Assembly (NCBI GenBank): GCA_000499405.2
Contig: HG738138.1
Span: forward strand, 17,219,119-17,283,118
Source of the DNA: Onchocerca volvulus
Lineage: Eukaryota > Nematoda > Chromadorea > Rhabditida > Onchocercidae
Length of the DNA: 64,000 nt
Direction: 5' to 3'
The notes under the pieces are model-generated. The model searched no databases. It was not told the DNA's origin and was given only the letters and a program-made list of their open reading frames with translations. Positions 12,001 through 23,049 of this stretch are shown piece after piece (within the stretch, counting starts at the first letter, position 1; every line of letters begins with the position of its first letter). The position numbers were made by a program, and so were the translations under genes.

Positions 12001-14674
12001 AATGGGTGTTAAAAATAAGATTTCATGCAAATTTGACTCCCGCCCAGCAGCTTCGAAGTTTTAATAAGGTATATTTCAAATATAATATGTTGTGAAAAGA
12101 GAATAGAGAAAGATTACAATTAAAAAAGGAGGATATGAGAATTGTGTTCATCATAGAATCCATTTATTTTGAGAAAACTAGTTAAGAAATAATTTAGAGT
12201 AGAGCTCAGAAATTTTCTGGAAATTATTTGTATTTGCAAATGCATATTGAAGCGCGCAAAAAGGAAAAATAAAATAGTATGACATGTTTTTGAATCTGAT
12301 AGAACTTTCGGCACTCAAGTGCAATAGTTGTTGAGTCCTGCATATTACTTCAAGAAAGTAATTTTAACTGATTTGAGAATGAAAGTCCGCCAATGTATTC
12401 ACCCCCACCGCGACCTGGGGAAACCTTGCGACGGCATACCACGGAATTGGTTTCATCGGTGCAAGCTAATGCCCTCTCGTCATATGAACCCAGATTATAC
12501 GAAAAACCCGACATTACAACTAGTAATCATTGTAAGTTTCATTCAAATTTTTTAGTGTTCAGGATTAGAAACTTCAGTGTTTACAAAGAAAATTTGGCGC
12601 CTTGTTTATTCATTAGCCTATTAAGACTTTCTTGTTTCGGCATAATCTAACCAAGATGGATTGCTTGCTTAGTTAAGACCTTTAACACTGACTGTTCTGC
12701 TAACCATCAATAGTTTTCAGTGGTATTTTCTAATTTATTGAAAATTTTCAAATAAAAAGTGTCAATTGAAACTATTGCTACTTGCTGTTTTACTCTTTAT
12801 TTCTACGCTTTTTTTGTTTCGTCCTTTTTTTTTCTTTCTTGCTTTATCTCTTCCACTTTTTTTCATTTCCACATTTTATGTATATCTTACCAATATTTTC
12901 AGTTTCTATTTGTTATTTTTCCTTTATGTTCTAATAATGTTGTATTTGTTATGCTCCACTATATCTTCGATGTAATTTTAGTTCGTAGTTGCATAAAATA
13001 ATGAGGTAAGTTAATATCCATTCCAGTACATTGTAATCATTATATCTGACTCGAAACTTTTCGAAATATTTTCTGACCAATACTCATTCTCACTCAACCT
13101 TCATTATCGTGACGCTATTTTTGCTTTAAAAATTATCTGTATTTAATAAAAATCTCGTTGCCTTGATGATAAGCTTAATATTTTCTGTCTGTTGAGTAAT
13201 AATATAATGGTCATGTCATGTTATTTCTTTCCGTATAAAAGAAAAGATGCAGATGCGGATAAAGATTTGGAGGAGACTGAAGAAGGATATTGAAAACAGC
13301 AGAACCGGTCAACTTCAATAGCTTCCTCTAAGCTGATTTTGGCTATTAGTTTTACAATTTTTTTATAGCAATCCTTAAAAATATTAACTCATTTGATCAC
13401 TTTAATGTCTGGTAATAATAGCTTACTTTCTTTGGCTTGCACTTAACTTTTTTCGATTTTTCAAAGCTAGGTTTGAAAACGATGGTTTCAAGTTGTTGAT
13501 TTTCAGACAGCGAGGGCGAAATGTTGGAAGTTCAAAATCAGTCATGTAAATCGATAGCAACAACAGTATCATCGATACAACATGAAAACGGGTTCAGAAA
13601 CCTTGTTAGTATTGATTTTTTGAATTTGAAATGTTATTAGAAGAAATTAAGTTATAAATGGCAGAAAAAATAGCTTATTGTTCGGAATTATCATTAGAAA
13701 ATTCTTAGAATATGAGTATCTAACATGTTGAAACAGAGAATGACATGTTAAGCACCTTTTGATGTTGGAATATCACATTGAAGAGTGGAATAAAATAATT
13801 GGACTTATTCCACGGCACTATATACTGATCTAATGAGAAAATGTTTTCTAAAAATAACGTTAAAATTATTTTGAAAATATCAAATTTAAATTTTTTGGAA
13901 ACTGTTTCGCAGTTAGAAAAAGCTTTGTACGGATTGCCAGTGGATTAATAGGTCTGTTTGAAAAAAATGGAATTTTTATTTGGGTACACAAAATATTTGC
14001 TCTAATTCATAAACTCTTTGCTTAATTCGTTCTCAGCCTCTAATTCTTAGAAATACTTTGATCAGGTGATACATATATATTTATCCCATTTCCATTTGAA
14101 TTATTGAATTTGAATTACTTTATTGAAGTTCTTTTTGCTTAGGATGGTCCTGAATTGCAATATTTAAATCGTGATAAGGAAATGAACGGTAGACGGGTGT
14201 TGGATTTGGATTCGGATTCTACAACATCATCGACATCGCGTCGAAACACTGAGAATATAAAAGCTGATAATGATTTTATTGCCTGGGTGGAAAGACATTC
14301 AGATTTGTCATCATCAGCAAGTGCTGCACCAGTTATGTCTATTGTCACATTACCCGCAACTGATGACACTGATTCTGTTAAAAGTAAATTTTCTTATAAC
14401 TTTATAAATAATTGTTAATTTGTGAATAAAAATTGAAGATCTTTGACATTTAATCCTCTTACCACTCAGTCACCGTGAAGATTGGTTAGTATATGGTTAT
14501 TTAATACAATTCTCTGAAATACCTTTTGTCCCTTCCCTTCTGTCCAGAAAATGGTGAAATTCTGTTAAATTTTATTCCATCGAATTTACATCAGTAATCA
14601 ATTTATCTTCAGAGCGTAAAGCATTTTCGTTCTTCAAGCGTGGTTTACGAAATAAAGACAGTGGTGGCAAGTGA
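1..14674 (+). CDS. sma-1: Beta-type spectrin, probably beta-heavy (SMA-1/Karst-like), 3' part
   Basis: Membrane-skeleton protein that would pair with alpha-spectrin and link actin to the apical membrane. The 5' end (actin-binding domain, first repeats) is left of the window. Exons read: 224-391, 831-1040, 1298-1407, 1530-1659, 1934-2142, 2335-2563, 2824-2945, 3116-3299, 3445-3678, 3892-4055, 4252-4434, 4952-5122, 5344-5590, 6022-6291, 6545-6715, 6865-7080, 7365-7539, 7837-7961, 8074-8205, 8886-9059, 9135-9361, 9560-9725, 9993-10192, 10290-10406, 10605-10842, 10978-11235, 11515-11702, 11939-12068, 12378-12531, 13507-13604, 14143-14383, 14613-14674. Phases agree throughout except at 2563/2824. 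The visible protein is about 1,900 residues: roughly 13.5 triple-helical repeats of ~106 residues, a charged linker, then a PH domain. Beta-heavy is favoured over UNC-70 because the PH domain (HGYLDRKQDLQ, GGKKATIRTWKRYY, CGQLLCFFKD) differs from the RKHEWE-type PH of conventional beta spectrin; this is inference. Bases 1-43 probably end another exon, but its frame is unsettled. Confidence 0.85.
10978..12068 (+). other. PH domain of the spectrin gene (three exons)
   Basis: Exons 10978-11235, 11515-11702 and 11939-12068 together encode a pleckstrin-homology domain of about 110 residues. It starts at MHGYLDRKQDLQ near the end of the first exon. It continues through GGKKATIRTWKRYYTILCG and the KKKNTFRLK strand, and ends with GSEYLFACSDDEKMLEWV in the C-terminal helix. 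Spectrin PH domains bind phosphoinositides, so this part should attach the skeleton to membrane. Just before it lies a Ser/Thr/Arg-rich linker (10605-11190); just after it lies a proline-rich stretch (12378-12531, PPMYSPPPRPGETLRRH). Confidence 0.85.
13247..13293 (+). other. Alternative short terminal exon of the spectrin gene
   Basis: After the donor at 12531 (phase 1, one T carried over) an exon starting at 13247 gives YADADKDLEETEEGY and a TGA stop at 13291-13293. This would replace the longer tail encoded by 13507-14674. The acceptor (gaaaag) has a weak pyrimidine tract, so the exon is plausible rather than certain. The acidic peptide looks coding. Confidence 0.4.
13507..14674 (+). other. 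Long alternative C-terminal tail of the spectrin gene
   Basis: Three exons (13507-13604, 14143-14383, 14613-14674) join in phase to the same donor at 12531. They encode a Ser/Thr-rich acidic tail of about 134 residues ending KRKAFSFFKRGLRNKDSGGK and TGA at 14672-14674. The basic, aromatic end resembles the KRFSLFGKKK-like ends of other beta-spectrins. All splice phases agree and the acceptors are good. Confidence 0.7.
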
Positions 14675-14716
14675 AGAAATTGATGAAAATCGATTTTTGT
14701 CTTGTGCGATATTATT

Positions 14717-14722
14717 AATAAA
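14717..14722 (+). terminator. Likely polyadenylation signal of the spectrin gene
   Basis: An AATAAA hexamer lies 43 bases after the TGA at 14672-14674, the usual distance for a nematode 3' end. Confidence 0.5.
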
Positions 14723-15197
14723 TGCCTTCAAAACAATATCATCAGGATTGTTCATCTGACATTTTCTATAAATGCTTGTTAATTTAATTCAGAACTGTTA
14801 CAAACTGACTATGTTTATTTCTAGGATTACATCACAGTTCCATAATTTTTTTGAAATTTTTATTCATGTTTAAGCTAACGATAATTTATTTCGCCGAATT
14901 CATTTGTGGCTCAGTGTGACTTGTTTAACGTTCTGAGATTTTTTTAACCCCATTACTATGACATCTTACTCAATGTCTCCTCATACTGAGATAAATTCCC
15001 TAGCTGGAACTTTTTTTCCTTGTTTTCTTTTTCTATTTTAATTCCTTCCATTTATAAATCATTCCTTGTTTATACTACTGATGGTATTTATTTGTTTTTT
15101 TTTTTTCATCATATTCAATCGCCTTATTTGTTGATTAATATCGGACCAAATTGAACATGAAATTAATTTTTAATTATTTTCCTCCCAATTATTTTAG

Positions 15198-15284
15198 CTT
15201 ACTGAGATAGCTTCCTTCTGTAATGATGCAGTTGAGTTCATTTTGAAGTGGATGGAGGATTTCAAACGACACACGAAATATTAA
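15198..15284 (+). other. Possible extra terminal exon downstream of spectrin
   Basis: After an attttag acceptor, a 29-codon frame runs LTEIASFCNDAVEFILKW and on to a TAA at 15282-15284. It starts in phase 0, matching the phase-0 donor at 13604. It could be a further alternative ending of spectrin, a remnant of another gene, or chance. Confidence 0.2.
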
Positions 15285-16254
15285 AGGCAAACGCTATGAA
15301 CATGTAAACTGTTATTAATGAAAACTGTTGATTGTTTCAGTAATAACTATAATATCATTTTTGTACTTTCTATTGGTCCGTTGTTTTTTTTTTTTTTTTT
15401 TCGAAATCCATTTATCTTATGTACACCTCAATGAAAGGTAAAATTATCGTTTATTTTATGCTATAGCAATGTATAATTGAAAGTGGCTTAGATATTTAAA
15501 TCCTTCAAATGCAATAAAGGATGCGAAATCTACTGTCTCTAACTTCTCGCATCGACAAGAGTTGGATTTGCTGAATTGTTTTAGGGCTAAAATTTAAGGC
15601 AGCGTACACAAGGAGTATAAATAAGATTGGTTTTTTCATGTATGCTTTCGAGAAAGGATCATTCTCTGTGAAATGCTATCGATTGTGAAAAAAAATGAAA
15701 AGATTTCAGTAACGTTGAATTAAAAAAATTTAATTGGTAATTTAAGCAAATCTGGATTCGTAACGAAGTAGAGCGTGGGATTGATCGCCTTTACTCGAAT
15801 TACATGTTGGATGGCGGAGAGCGGGGTCGCGGAGTCGCGGGTTTCCATGACAGTGCATGCATAGCTGCGGTGGAGTTCTTTAAGTTATTCACATTGATTT
15901 TAATTATTTTGGTCACAAAGTGTTGCGGTTAAAATTTGGAGGTGAAAATAAAATTTAAAATTAAGTTGTGACTTAATTGCTAAAATTACCAATAATGTCT
16001 TATGCAGCTAGATGACTTGACTGTTTAAAAATTTTGACATGGCGTTCAATCATTACTTACAAACATTCATCGATAGTCGGTCGGCCAGGCATATAAACAT
16101 TTGAGTCTGAAATACCGAACGATATCAATATCGCACTATCAAGTCGCAAAAGAATGAAGTTGATTTAACATTTCATTACAGTCTGGGTCTAACTCAAATT
16201 CTTCCTCATAGGTGTGATGATCATTTTAACGTTTGGGTAAATTTCGCTTCACAA

Positions 16255-16704
16255 TGAGGGGAAGACTTCGGAATCAATTTATCAGTTCCAGTTCTTTCGA
16301 ATCGCTTCAAGTAAGTATACATTTCATCGTGTGAATTTAAGCAGTGTAATATATTACAAACTGCGGAGCCAATTGAAAAGATTCAAACTAGTATATATGT
16401 AATCGGTGGGAGAACTTTCTCATCTTGATGAACAATCTCTGATATCTATTTTAAGTTATCGATGGTTCAGAAAAACAGAAATATGATTATCCATTCATAT
16501 TTCAAAATCATTTTTTATTTTGTTCAGTGAAGAAAAGCCAATTCAAACTTTTTCTTTTTTTTTTTTTTTTTTGCAGAGAAACAAAATAAAACAATTGAAA
16601 TGCTTAACTAATATTAATTCTTTAATACTGTCATTCAGATTCCGAGAAGATGAATCCAGTAATTCACAAAAATTGGTAAAATATGTAAAATTTTTCGCTG
16701 ATTA
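16255..16704 (+). CDS. Possible two-exon small gene, unknown
   Basis: ATG at 16255 gives MRGRLRNQFISSSSFESLQ up to a consensus donor (CAA then gtaagt at 16312). After a T-rich tract and a ttgcag acceptor near 16576 the phase-0 frame stays open to a TAA near 16702. The total is about 60 residues, basic and serine-rich, with no domain I recognise. The first exon and donor look good; the second exon is less coding-like. This could equally be a 5' exon of another transcript. Confidence 0.2.
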
Positions 16705-17263
16705 AATCTTTTATCTAGAATTAGTCGTTAATTATGTGTGTAATCCTCTCAACTATCGATAGCATGAGCAAAATGTTGATTCAATGAATTATTTTATTAA
16801 ATGACAGATAGCAACAAAATTCACTTTTGAATTAGTCGAGAAGAAAATGATAAGAAAAAATTCAATTCCATTACATATAGCTCTATGTTCAATTTTGTTA
16901 CTTGCTTTGATAGGGAGAAAAATCCGAAAGATTATAATTAGTTGTATATAGAAATGTCAAAAGGTCAAATAGTGGGAAGATGTTGACGAAGTCAAAGAAT
17001 GCAATTATGATAAAAAAGAAATGTTAAAGTTCAAGTGATGCGACGACAATTTTTTGTAAACAAGGAGTCAATCAGAGTAAACAAGAAATGTTGAAGGCGA
17101 CGTAGTTTCAAAGAAATCAATAAGCTGAAAGGATGAACATGTTTACCGCCAAAAAGTTGCAATTCATAGATCAACTAATCATGAGGCGTTGGAGTTTAGG
17201 TAGGATAGGGAGCTCCCGAAGGATTTAAAAGGTCAGGACTCCGCAACCGAATCAGGTTTTAAA

Positions 17264-17385
17264 TCGATACAATTGTTAGATATAGCAACGATTCCCAGAT
17301 CAGGTCGATACAGTTGTTCGGTATAGCGACAGCTTGGAGTTCAGATCGACACAGCGTTAACAGCGGTTCGACATGCAGTTGAGCA
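17264..17385. repeat. Degenerate 41 bp tandem repeat, about 2.5 copies
   Basis: Units start at 17264, 17305 and 17346, each beginning TCGAYACA and containing a TGTT...TATAGC...AC core. The first two are exactly 41 bp apart and match at most positions; the third is diverged. The block is richer in GC than its surroundings, and with the segment from 17170 onward could be a remnant of a transposable element. Confidence 0.55.
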
Positions 17386-17760
17386 TACTTTTCTATCCGA
17401 TTTGTACGAGCGACAAAGGAAAGAATAACCCGAGTGATCAATTTACCAGGATATTCTTCAATAATTATTTATGACGTAAAAACAAAGAATGACTTCCCCA
17501 CCAACTAATGAGACTTTCCTCACCAGGACTTGCCTCTGTTACAACATTAAAAAAAATTTCCAATAACCAATTACCGATAATTACAATAAACTTGTGACAT
17601 CCTCATTTTATTTTCTCTCTGTTTGCATAACGTTCCATAGTTGAACCGCGTTGTTTAATGTCTGCTAAATATTTTGCTTCGGGTTCAGTAACTGTCGTAT
17701 GCCAAGCATTTTTGCTGTGTATTTTATTTTACGTGGATGATATTTTTAAATTGAATCATT

Positions 17761-17789
17761 TCAGATCATTTTTTATCTCGCTGACAAAA
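17761..17789 (+). promoter_or_regulatory. Probable spliced-leader acceptor of cdc-73
   Basis: A tttcag acceptor ends at 17764, 25 bases upstream of the ATG, with no plausible upstream coding exon. In nematodes this layout marks the trans-splice site that defines the mature 5' end. Confidence 0.5.
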
Positions 17790-20700
17790 ATGGCTGATCC
17801 GTTGAAATTGCTGCACGAATATGCCGTTGGCCGACGTACTATGCGGGAAATCAAGAACGTTCGTTTTTTTTTTTATTGAATTTCCTCATCTACCGACATG
17901 ATCGTCTAGAAAGTACAAGTTAGACATTGTGATTACATTAGCGGTTTCAGGGCAATCAGCGTTATTATGTCTTTGGTGATGCAGCATATCGACGTGATGT
18001 AAAGACGAATTTAATGGTATATGGCCGACAGAATGAGTATTATACATTGGAATCATTGTTGTTACTATGGGAAAACCGGGAAATGCAGCATACCGCTTAT
18101 GTTAAGGATGCTTCTGGTAAAGGCATACAATGCGTCACCAGACCTGATAGGTTTGTTTCTTGCTCGGGTTTTGAATTGCCAAGCGGATAAGTGTATTTTG
18201 TTCATATTTTTCAGTTGTAACTAGGAATAGAGAGAATAAAAATCAAAATACACTTTTTTTTTCATTTCCATTAAATCTGTGTACCGTGTTTGTGACTAAA
18301 TTTTCTAATTCTGCATAAATATGTTTTTTAGTTTCTTCCTTTGAGTTTCTATTTTCGTGCGCTTGATGTCTCTTTAGTTCTATTGAAACAAAGCAAACTC
18401 ACTTTTGTGATTTTTGGAATCTTCAACTTTATTCCTTATGTTTTTGGATTCTACCTATTTTTTATTTTTACTTATTCCGAAAGTTTTCATCATTTTAACT
18501 TTTTAAAATCTCTTTGAATTTTGCTATGGGAAGTATTTATAATCTTAATTGAATTTTTGAGTAATTTAATGAAATGATCATTATCTAGTAGGATAATTGG
18601 TGACTTCATTAAGAATTTTAGTATTTGCTTACTTGGTAAAATTTTTGAATTGAAAGTCCATTTGCTTTTCCATGAAATTTTAATTTTTCATATTCAGACG
18701 TGAACTTCTGGCATACCTCAAAGGTGAACGTGAACAACCGCCACAAACAGTGGACTTATTGGCACCTATCCCAGCACCGATTCCGGTCTCTCGACTTATT
18801 GATCAAAATGAACCAGAAGTGAAAAAGGCTCGTTATGATGGTGAAGAAAATCGGTTGGTATTATACGAAATAAATTCTCAAGATTTAAAAATTCATTATG
18901 TGCAATATATTGGTATTGAGATTACCAAATAAATGGATATTCGTTCTGGATGTTTCATTTTTATCACCAAATACTATTTCTAGGCAGCGAATACAAAATC
19001 TGTTGAAAGGTACTGTAACAGAAGATAACAAAAGTGCTGATATAGAAGGGGTAAGAGATCTCAGTGACAAACTCACAGCCGATAAAATTGCTGCTTTGAA
19101 AAATAAGCGGAAGAAAAACATGGCAAGAAATACAATTAAGTCTGTAGACGACAGGTAAATTTCGATTTTTTTAAATTTGCTGCTTCGAATTTGGCAACTT
19201 CTTAACTATACTGATCTTGAAGTTCTAAGGGTAAAATTTTAATCGCTATCTTGTTTTATTTTATTTACTACCTCAAGTGTATTATTTATTTCGCTTTGTG
19301 CGGATGAAGATTATAGATTGTCATTTGTAGTCGATCTTCTGCAACTTTGAAATAATTCAGGTTTGGTGCTCCGATGGATTTAGATGTACCTGATGTAAGT
19401 GAAGATGCTGTGGATCGTGAATTGAAAGGCAAAGAACGGGTATGGAGAAATCGAACAAGCGTCATGGAAGCAGCATCTAAAGAGTTCACTTCAATCCTTT
19501 CTATTTTACATAGTTTTAAAGTATGTGAATCTGATAAGCTTTTTTGTCTTAATTACTTTTTTTTTCTCTTCTTTTCGTTTTATAGGATTTTTTGAGTAAT
19601 CCAGATTTTAATGAACACAGATTTTGCGCGGTTACCTTCATTAGAAGTTTCTAGCTACGAGAAGAAGCGGCACAACGTCAGAAATCTACAATACCCCCGC
19701 CAAGAACAACATCTAACGATCGGACTAGAACACAGCCTGCTGGCTATTCACGTTACGATCAGGAAAAATTTAACAAAGACCAGACTGCTGGCTTCAAGAT
19801 CGAAACTGGACTTACTTTCCAAGGTTTTATATTAAAATTTACTCAAGTAGTTTTTAGCTTTTCCAAATTTTGTTTTAACACAGTTAAAGTAATAAATAAA
19901 TGATAATTCGAAAAAAAAAAAAAAGAAGTCCATGAAATAAGATCCAAGTTTTTTCATCAATTTTTTAGGAACATCGATAATGTCCGCTTCGGGAGCAAAA
20001 CCAATGGTAGTAGAGTCATCAACACCAGCAAAGGCCTTGACACCTAGTACAGATAATGGTAATCCGCGACATCAGAAACGACAATCGCGGACACCAATTA
20101 TAATTATTCCAGCTGCTGGTACTTCCCTGATTACCATGTTCAATGTTCGTGATATATTACAGGTTTAATTTTGCATTTGGAAATCAAACGCTGCAGCTAT
20201 TAGTTTAATTTTATAATACATTTATTTTACTAAGCGATGTCATATTTTTGCTTGTATGCAGTTTATCTCATGTCAGTGATATTTTAAATCATTAGGCATC
20301 ACGAAAGTAAGATTATTTTTCTTTTTTTTTGATACAGGATATGCGTTTTATTACCACTGAAGAGCGAAAGACGACATGTCGAAGAGAAAATGAGGTTTTG
20401 ATACAAAGGCTAAAACATGATGGCGTTACAGTTCCATATAGAGTTGTTGAAAATCCTTTGAAATTTAGTGACGATGAGTGGAGTCGTGTTGTTGCTGTTT
20501 TTGTTCAGGTACTTTTCTTGTTGATTTGTAGGTAGAACTCAAAGATAGATGTTTCTCATTTATTCTTTTGAATTTTCATTTTATTCTTTTCGGTTGCTCA
20601 TCCACATCGTTAAACAGAAATATTACTTTATGGAGACTTCTCTTTTTCTTGTCATCCATATGATCGCAGCAGCTCTTAATAACCAAAAGATCTAAATACT

Positions 20701-21085
20701 GCAGACCTTTTGGTTATTAATAGCTGCTGCGATTATATGGATTACAGAAAAAAGAGGTGTAATATACTTTATTAGATCTATTCATCAACAAAGTTTACCA
20801 CACATCGTCGAAAGGGAAATACTCGATAGAGAATTATTTCAGGGTCCGGCATGGCAATTCAAAGGCTGGAGGTGGGGTGGTAATCCTACGGATATATTTG
20901 CAAATGTAGCAGCTTTTCATTTAATGTACGACGACCAGAAAACGGACAATAATGTGGCTAAATGGAGTGTCAATGTCCTAAAGCTATCACGAACAAAGCG
21001 ACATCTGGATCGTGCTATATTAGCTCGTTTCTGGGAAACACTTGATCGATATATCATCAAAAATAAACCTCATCTTAGGTACTAA
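17790..21085 (+). CDS. cdc-73: CDC73/parafibromin, Paf1 complex subunit
   Basis: Nuclear subunit of the Paf1 complex, which travels with RNA polymerase II in elongation and supports histone modification and 3'-end processing. Nine exons: 17790-17858, 17951-18150, 18698-18853, 18984-19154, 19361-19520, 19655-19823, 19969-20162, 20338-20508, 20843-21085. All phases agree, giving 510 residues (human 531). The N-terminal domain begins [17 protein letters not shown] and has the family's [13 protein letters not shown] and [13 protein letters not shown] blocks. The C-terminal Ras-like domain begins [18 protein letters not shown] and contains [30 protein letters not shown] and [20 protein letters not shown] stretch at 19586-19654 is intronic, since it carries a stop and SFK joins directly to LREEAAQRQ as in the human protein. 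A TTTCAG acceptor 25 bases before the ATG suits trans-splicing. Confidence 0.96.
20636..20758. repeat. Long near-perfect inverted repeat in a cdc-73 intron
   Basis: Arms at 20636-20689 and 20707-20758 are reverse complements with only a few mismatches and a 17-base loop. The central 20 bp (AGCAGCT, TTAATAACCAAAAG) is almost perfect. It lies in the last intron of cdc-73. It could be a foldback (MITE-like) element or a small-RNA hairpin; the stem of more than 50 bp is long for a microRNA precursor. Confidence 0.8.
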
Positions 21086-22809
21086 GAATATTTGTTAATG
21101 ACAATTGTTACTGTGTTACTCCTGTGTACAAGTGATTTTTCAATTTGAGGTAAGAATTTTCGTGGAACTTGGGAGAGACTCGTATTTCTGTTAAATCAAG
21201 TTGTTCCAAATACAGTTTTCATATAGATATTCTCGTTAATAGTTGTAAAGGTTTCCTGATGTTATTTTATTGGTAATCCATTATCTAGTATGAAATAGTT
21301 AAGATTATCTCGTGCAATCGATGTTTCTTGTCCATAGCATTTTCTTTTTTCCTGCTATATTTCTTTAAAACATATTTTTCAAATTTTTATGTTGAAAATT
21401 GGTCTTTCTATCGAGAAACAGATGTCATCGATGTCTGAAGAACTTCATATTTTATTAGACGCTGTGAATATGTTAAAGCTTTGTAACTTATTTCGCTTTA
21501 AAAATGACATTGTTCCAAATGATTTATCACAGTCCTCGGAAACTAAAAGAAAAATTTCATTGTGGGTCAAAAGCCAAGTTTTCAGAGAAATCACACCTCA
21601 TAGTTTGTATTCTAACTATTCATACAAAAAAATCTTTTTTGTGTAACTATTCATACATTCATACTAAAAATTATTCATACAAAAATGGTTTTTCAGCAGA
21701 TTTCAATAAATTATTAAGCCAAATTAATTATAATAACTTCTTTGATTGGAGCAGCTGTTTTGGTATAGATCCATAAATTGTTCTGCTGATGTGTTTTCAT
21801 ACAACGATAGAATCGTGAAGCTAACGGAATAGTATATGTATTGAATAGCTGTTGTAGAATTTCTTGTATTTTTGAAAATAAAAGTATTCATATTTCTTAG
21901 TTCCGTACTAATATTTTTCTTTTTCTCCGTAATGTAGTATACTTACAATTCGAATGAACAAAAATAATAGAACTACATTGATTAGCTTTTTTAGTAGTAA
22001 TTGTTATGGAACAGCAGAAAATGTTCCTTCTATTATATATCACATTTAGTGTTAGAAAGGTATTTGAAGAATAGTAAAGTAATGTCTAATTTTTCGACTT
22101 GAGGGACCAAAAAATATCTTAATCAGCGAGAGAAGAAATATGTATCTGTGATATTCTCTTCCGAGAACTTTTGAAGAGAAACAAGGAGAATTTGTTGGAT
22201 GACTTACTCATTACGAAGATAAATAGATCAAAGATAATGCAAATGAGAGTCTTCGTTGGTCCAATATATAAGCAAAAGTATAATTTCAAGGAGAGCAAGA
22301 AATGGATATTTCCAAATTTGGGGGAATTGTACATACCAGTAATGATAAAGATGAAAGAGATATGCTCCTTTATCAAGGTGATGTAGAACTACGGTTTGGA
22401 CGAGGGAATTATGTTATCCGAACAGCTACTTGAGAATCCTTGCTTTCATGCATCATTCTCCAACTGCCATGCTGAAGAGCAGGAAGTTTTGGTAATTCCT
22501 GTACACAAAAATGCAATAAGGGAAGATTATTAAAAACCTGAAGATATAAAGTGAGGTACCATTACCATAAATTTAGGTATTCTCAGACTTTCATTTACTG
22601 GGCTAGTTACTTCTCTTTTTGAATAATGCTGGAGAATAGTATGATAAATTTTCACTCGAATTTGAAACTTCTTAATAAAAAAATAAGAAAATTAATGAGA
22701 AAAATAAGAAAAATCATGATCCTTCACCATCGCTGCTACCACCAAGTAATCAAATAATTACATCATTTTTTAAAAGATTCTTCCAGGTTTTATTATAATC
22801 TTGGGGAAA
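21086..22809. other. Intergenic region between cdc-73 and the KIDINS220-like gene
   Basis: AT-rich. Reading frames of 70-90 codons at 21389-21776 and 22119-22386 have low-complexity composition and no recognisable motif, and I treat them as chance. No polyadenylation hexamer follows the cdc-73 stop closely; an AATAAA-like site occurs near 21876. The downstream promoter must lie in this stretch. Confidence 0.55.
22781..22809 (+). promoter_or_regulatory. Probable spliced-leader acceptor of the KIDINS220-like gene
   Basis: A ttcttccag acceptor ends at 22785, 24 bases before the ATG at 22810, at the same spacing as for cdc-73. Confidence 0.45.
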
Positions 22810-23008
22810 ATGGCTGCAGATCCAAGAACGGAAGAACTGTTTTCTCTTCTAGAGAATGGCAAACTTCAAAGCGCTGATCTTGCAAAATATGATTTCAGTA
22901 CTATGAGAAATACGGTATATTCATGTTTTTTTATTTCTTTTGAAAAGTAATCATTTATGCAGTCGAAGCAGCAACGAGAAGGACGATGTTTTTAGATGAA
23001 GCATGATG

Positions 23009-23049
<41 letters not shown>

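Larger units (their letters stand above)
14675..17789. other. Intergenic region between spectrin and cdc-73
   Basis: AT-rich sequence with long T-runs (for example 15384-15402) and no long reading frame on either strand. Two weak coding-like pieces are listed separately (15198-15284 and 16255-16704). A relatively GC-rich patch at about 15770-15870 and the repeat block around 17264 are the only parts that differ in composition. The promoter of the downstream gene should lie here, but I see no specific element. Confidence 0.6.

Noticed and set aside
1..14674. Reading the repeats as alpha-spectrin, dystrophin or UNC-70 beta-G spectrin
   Set aside because: The C-terminal PH domain rules out alpha-spectrin and dystrophin. 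UNC-70 is not excluded but its PH domain is expected to look like the RKHEWE/KKASxRSW type, which this is not.
17264..17385. tRNA gene (GGTTCGA-like motif)
   Set aside because: No matching acceptor stem or A box; the motif belongs to the tandem repeat.
19586..19654. An extra coding exon in cdc-73 (DFLSNPDF frame)
   Set aside because: It reaches a stop at 19652-19654, and the flanking exons join in phase and match the family without it.
22119..22386. Overlapping 70-85 codon frames on both strands
   Set aside because: Low-complexity Lys/Ile-rich composition, no splice context, no family resemblance.
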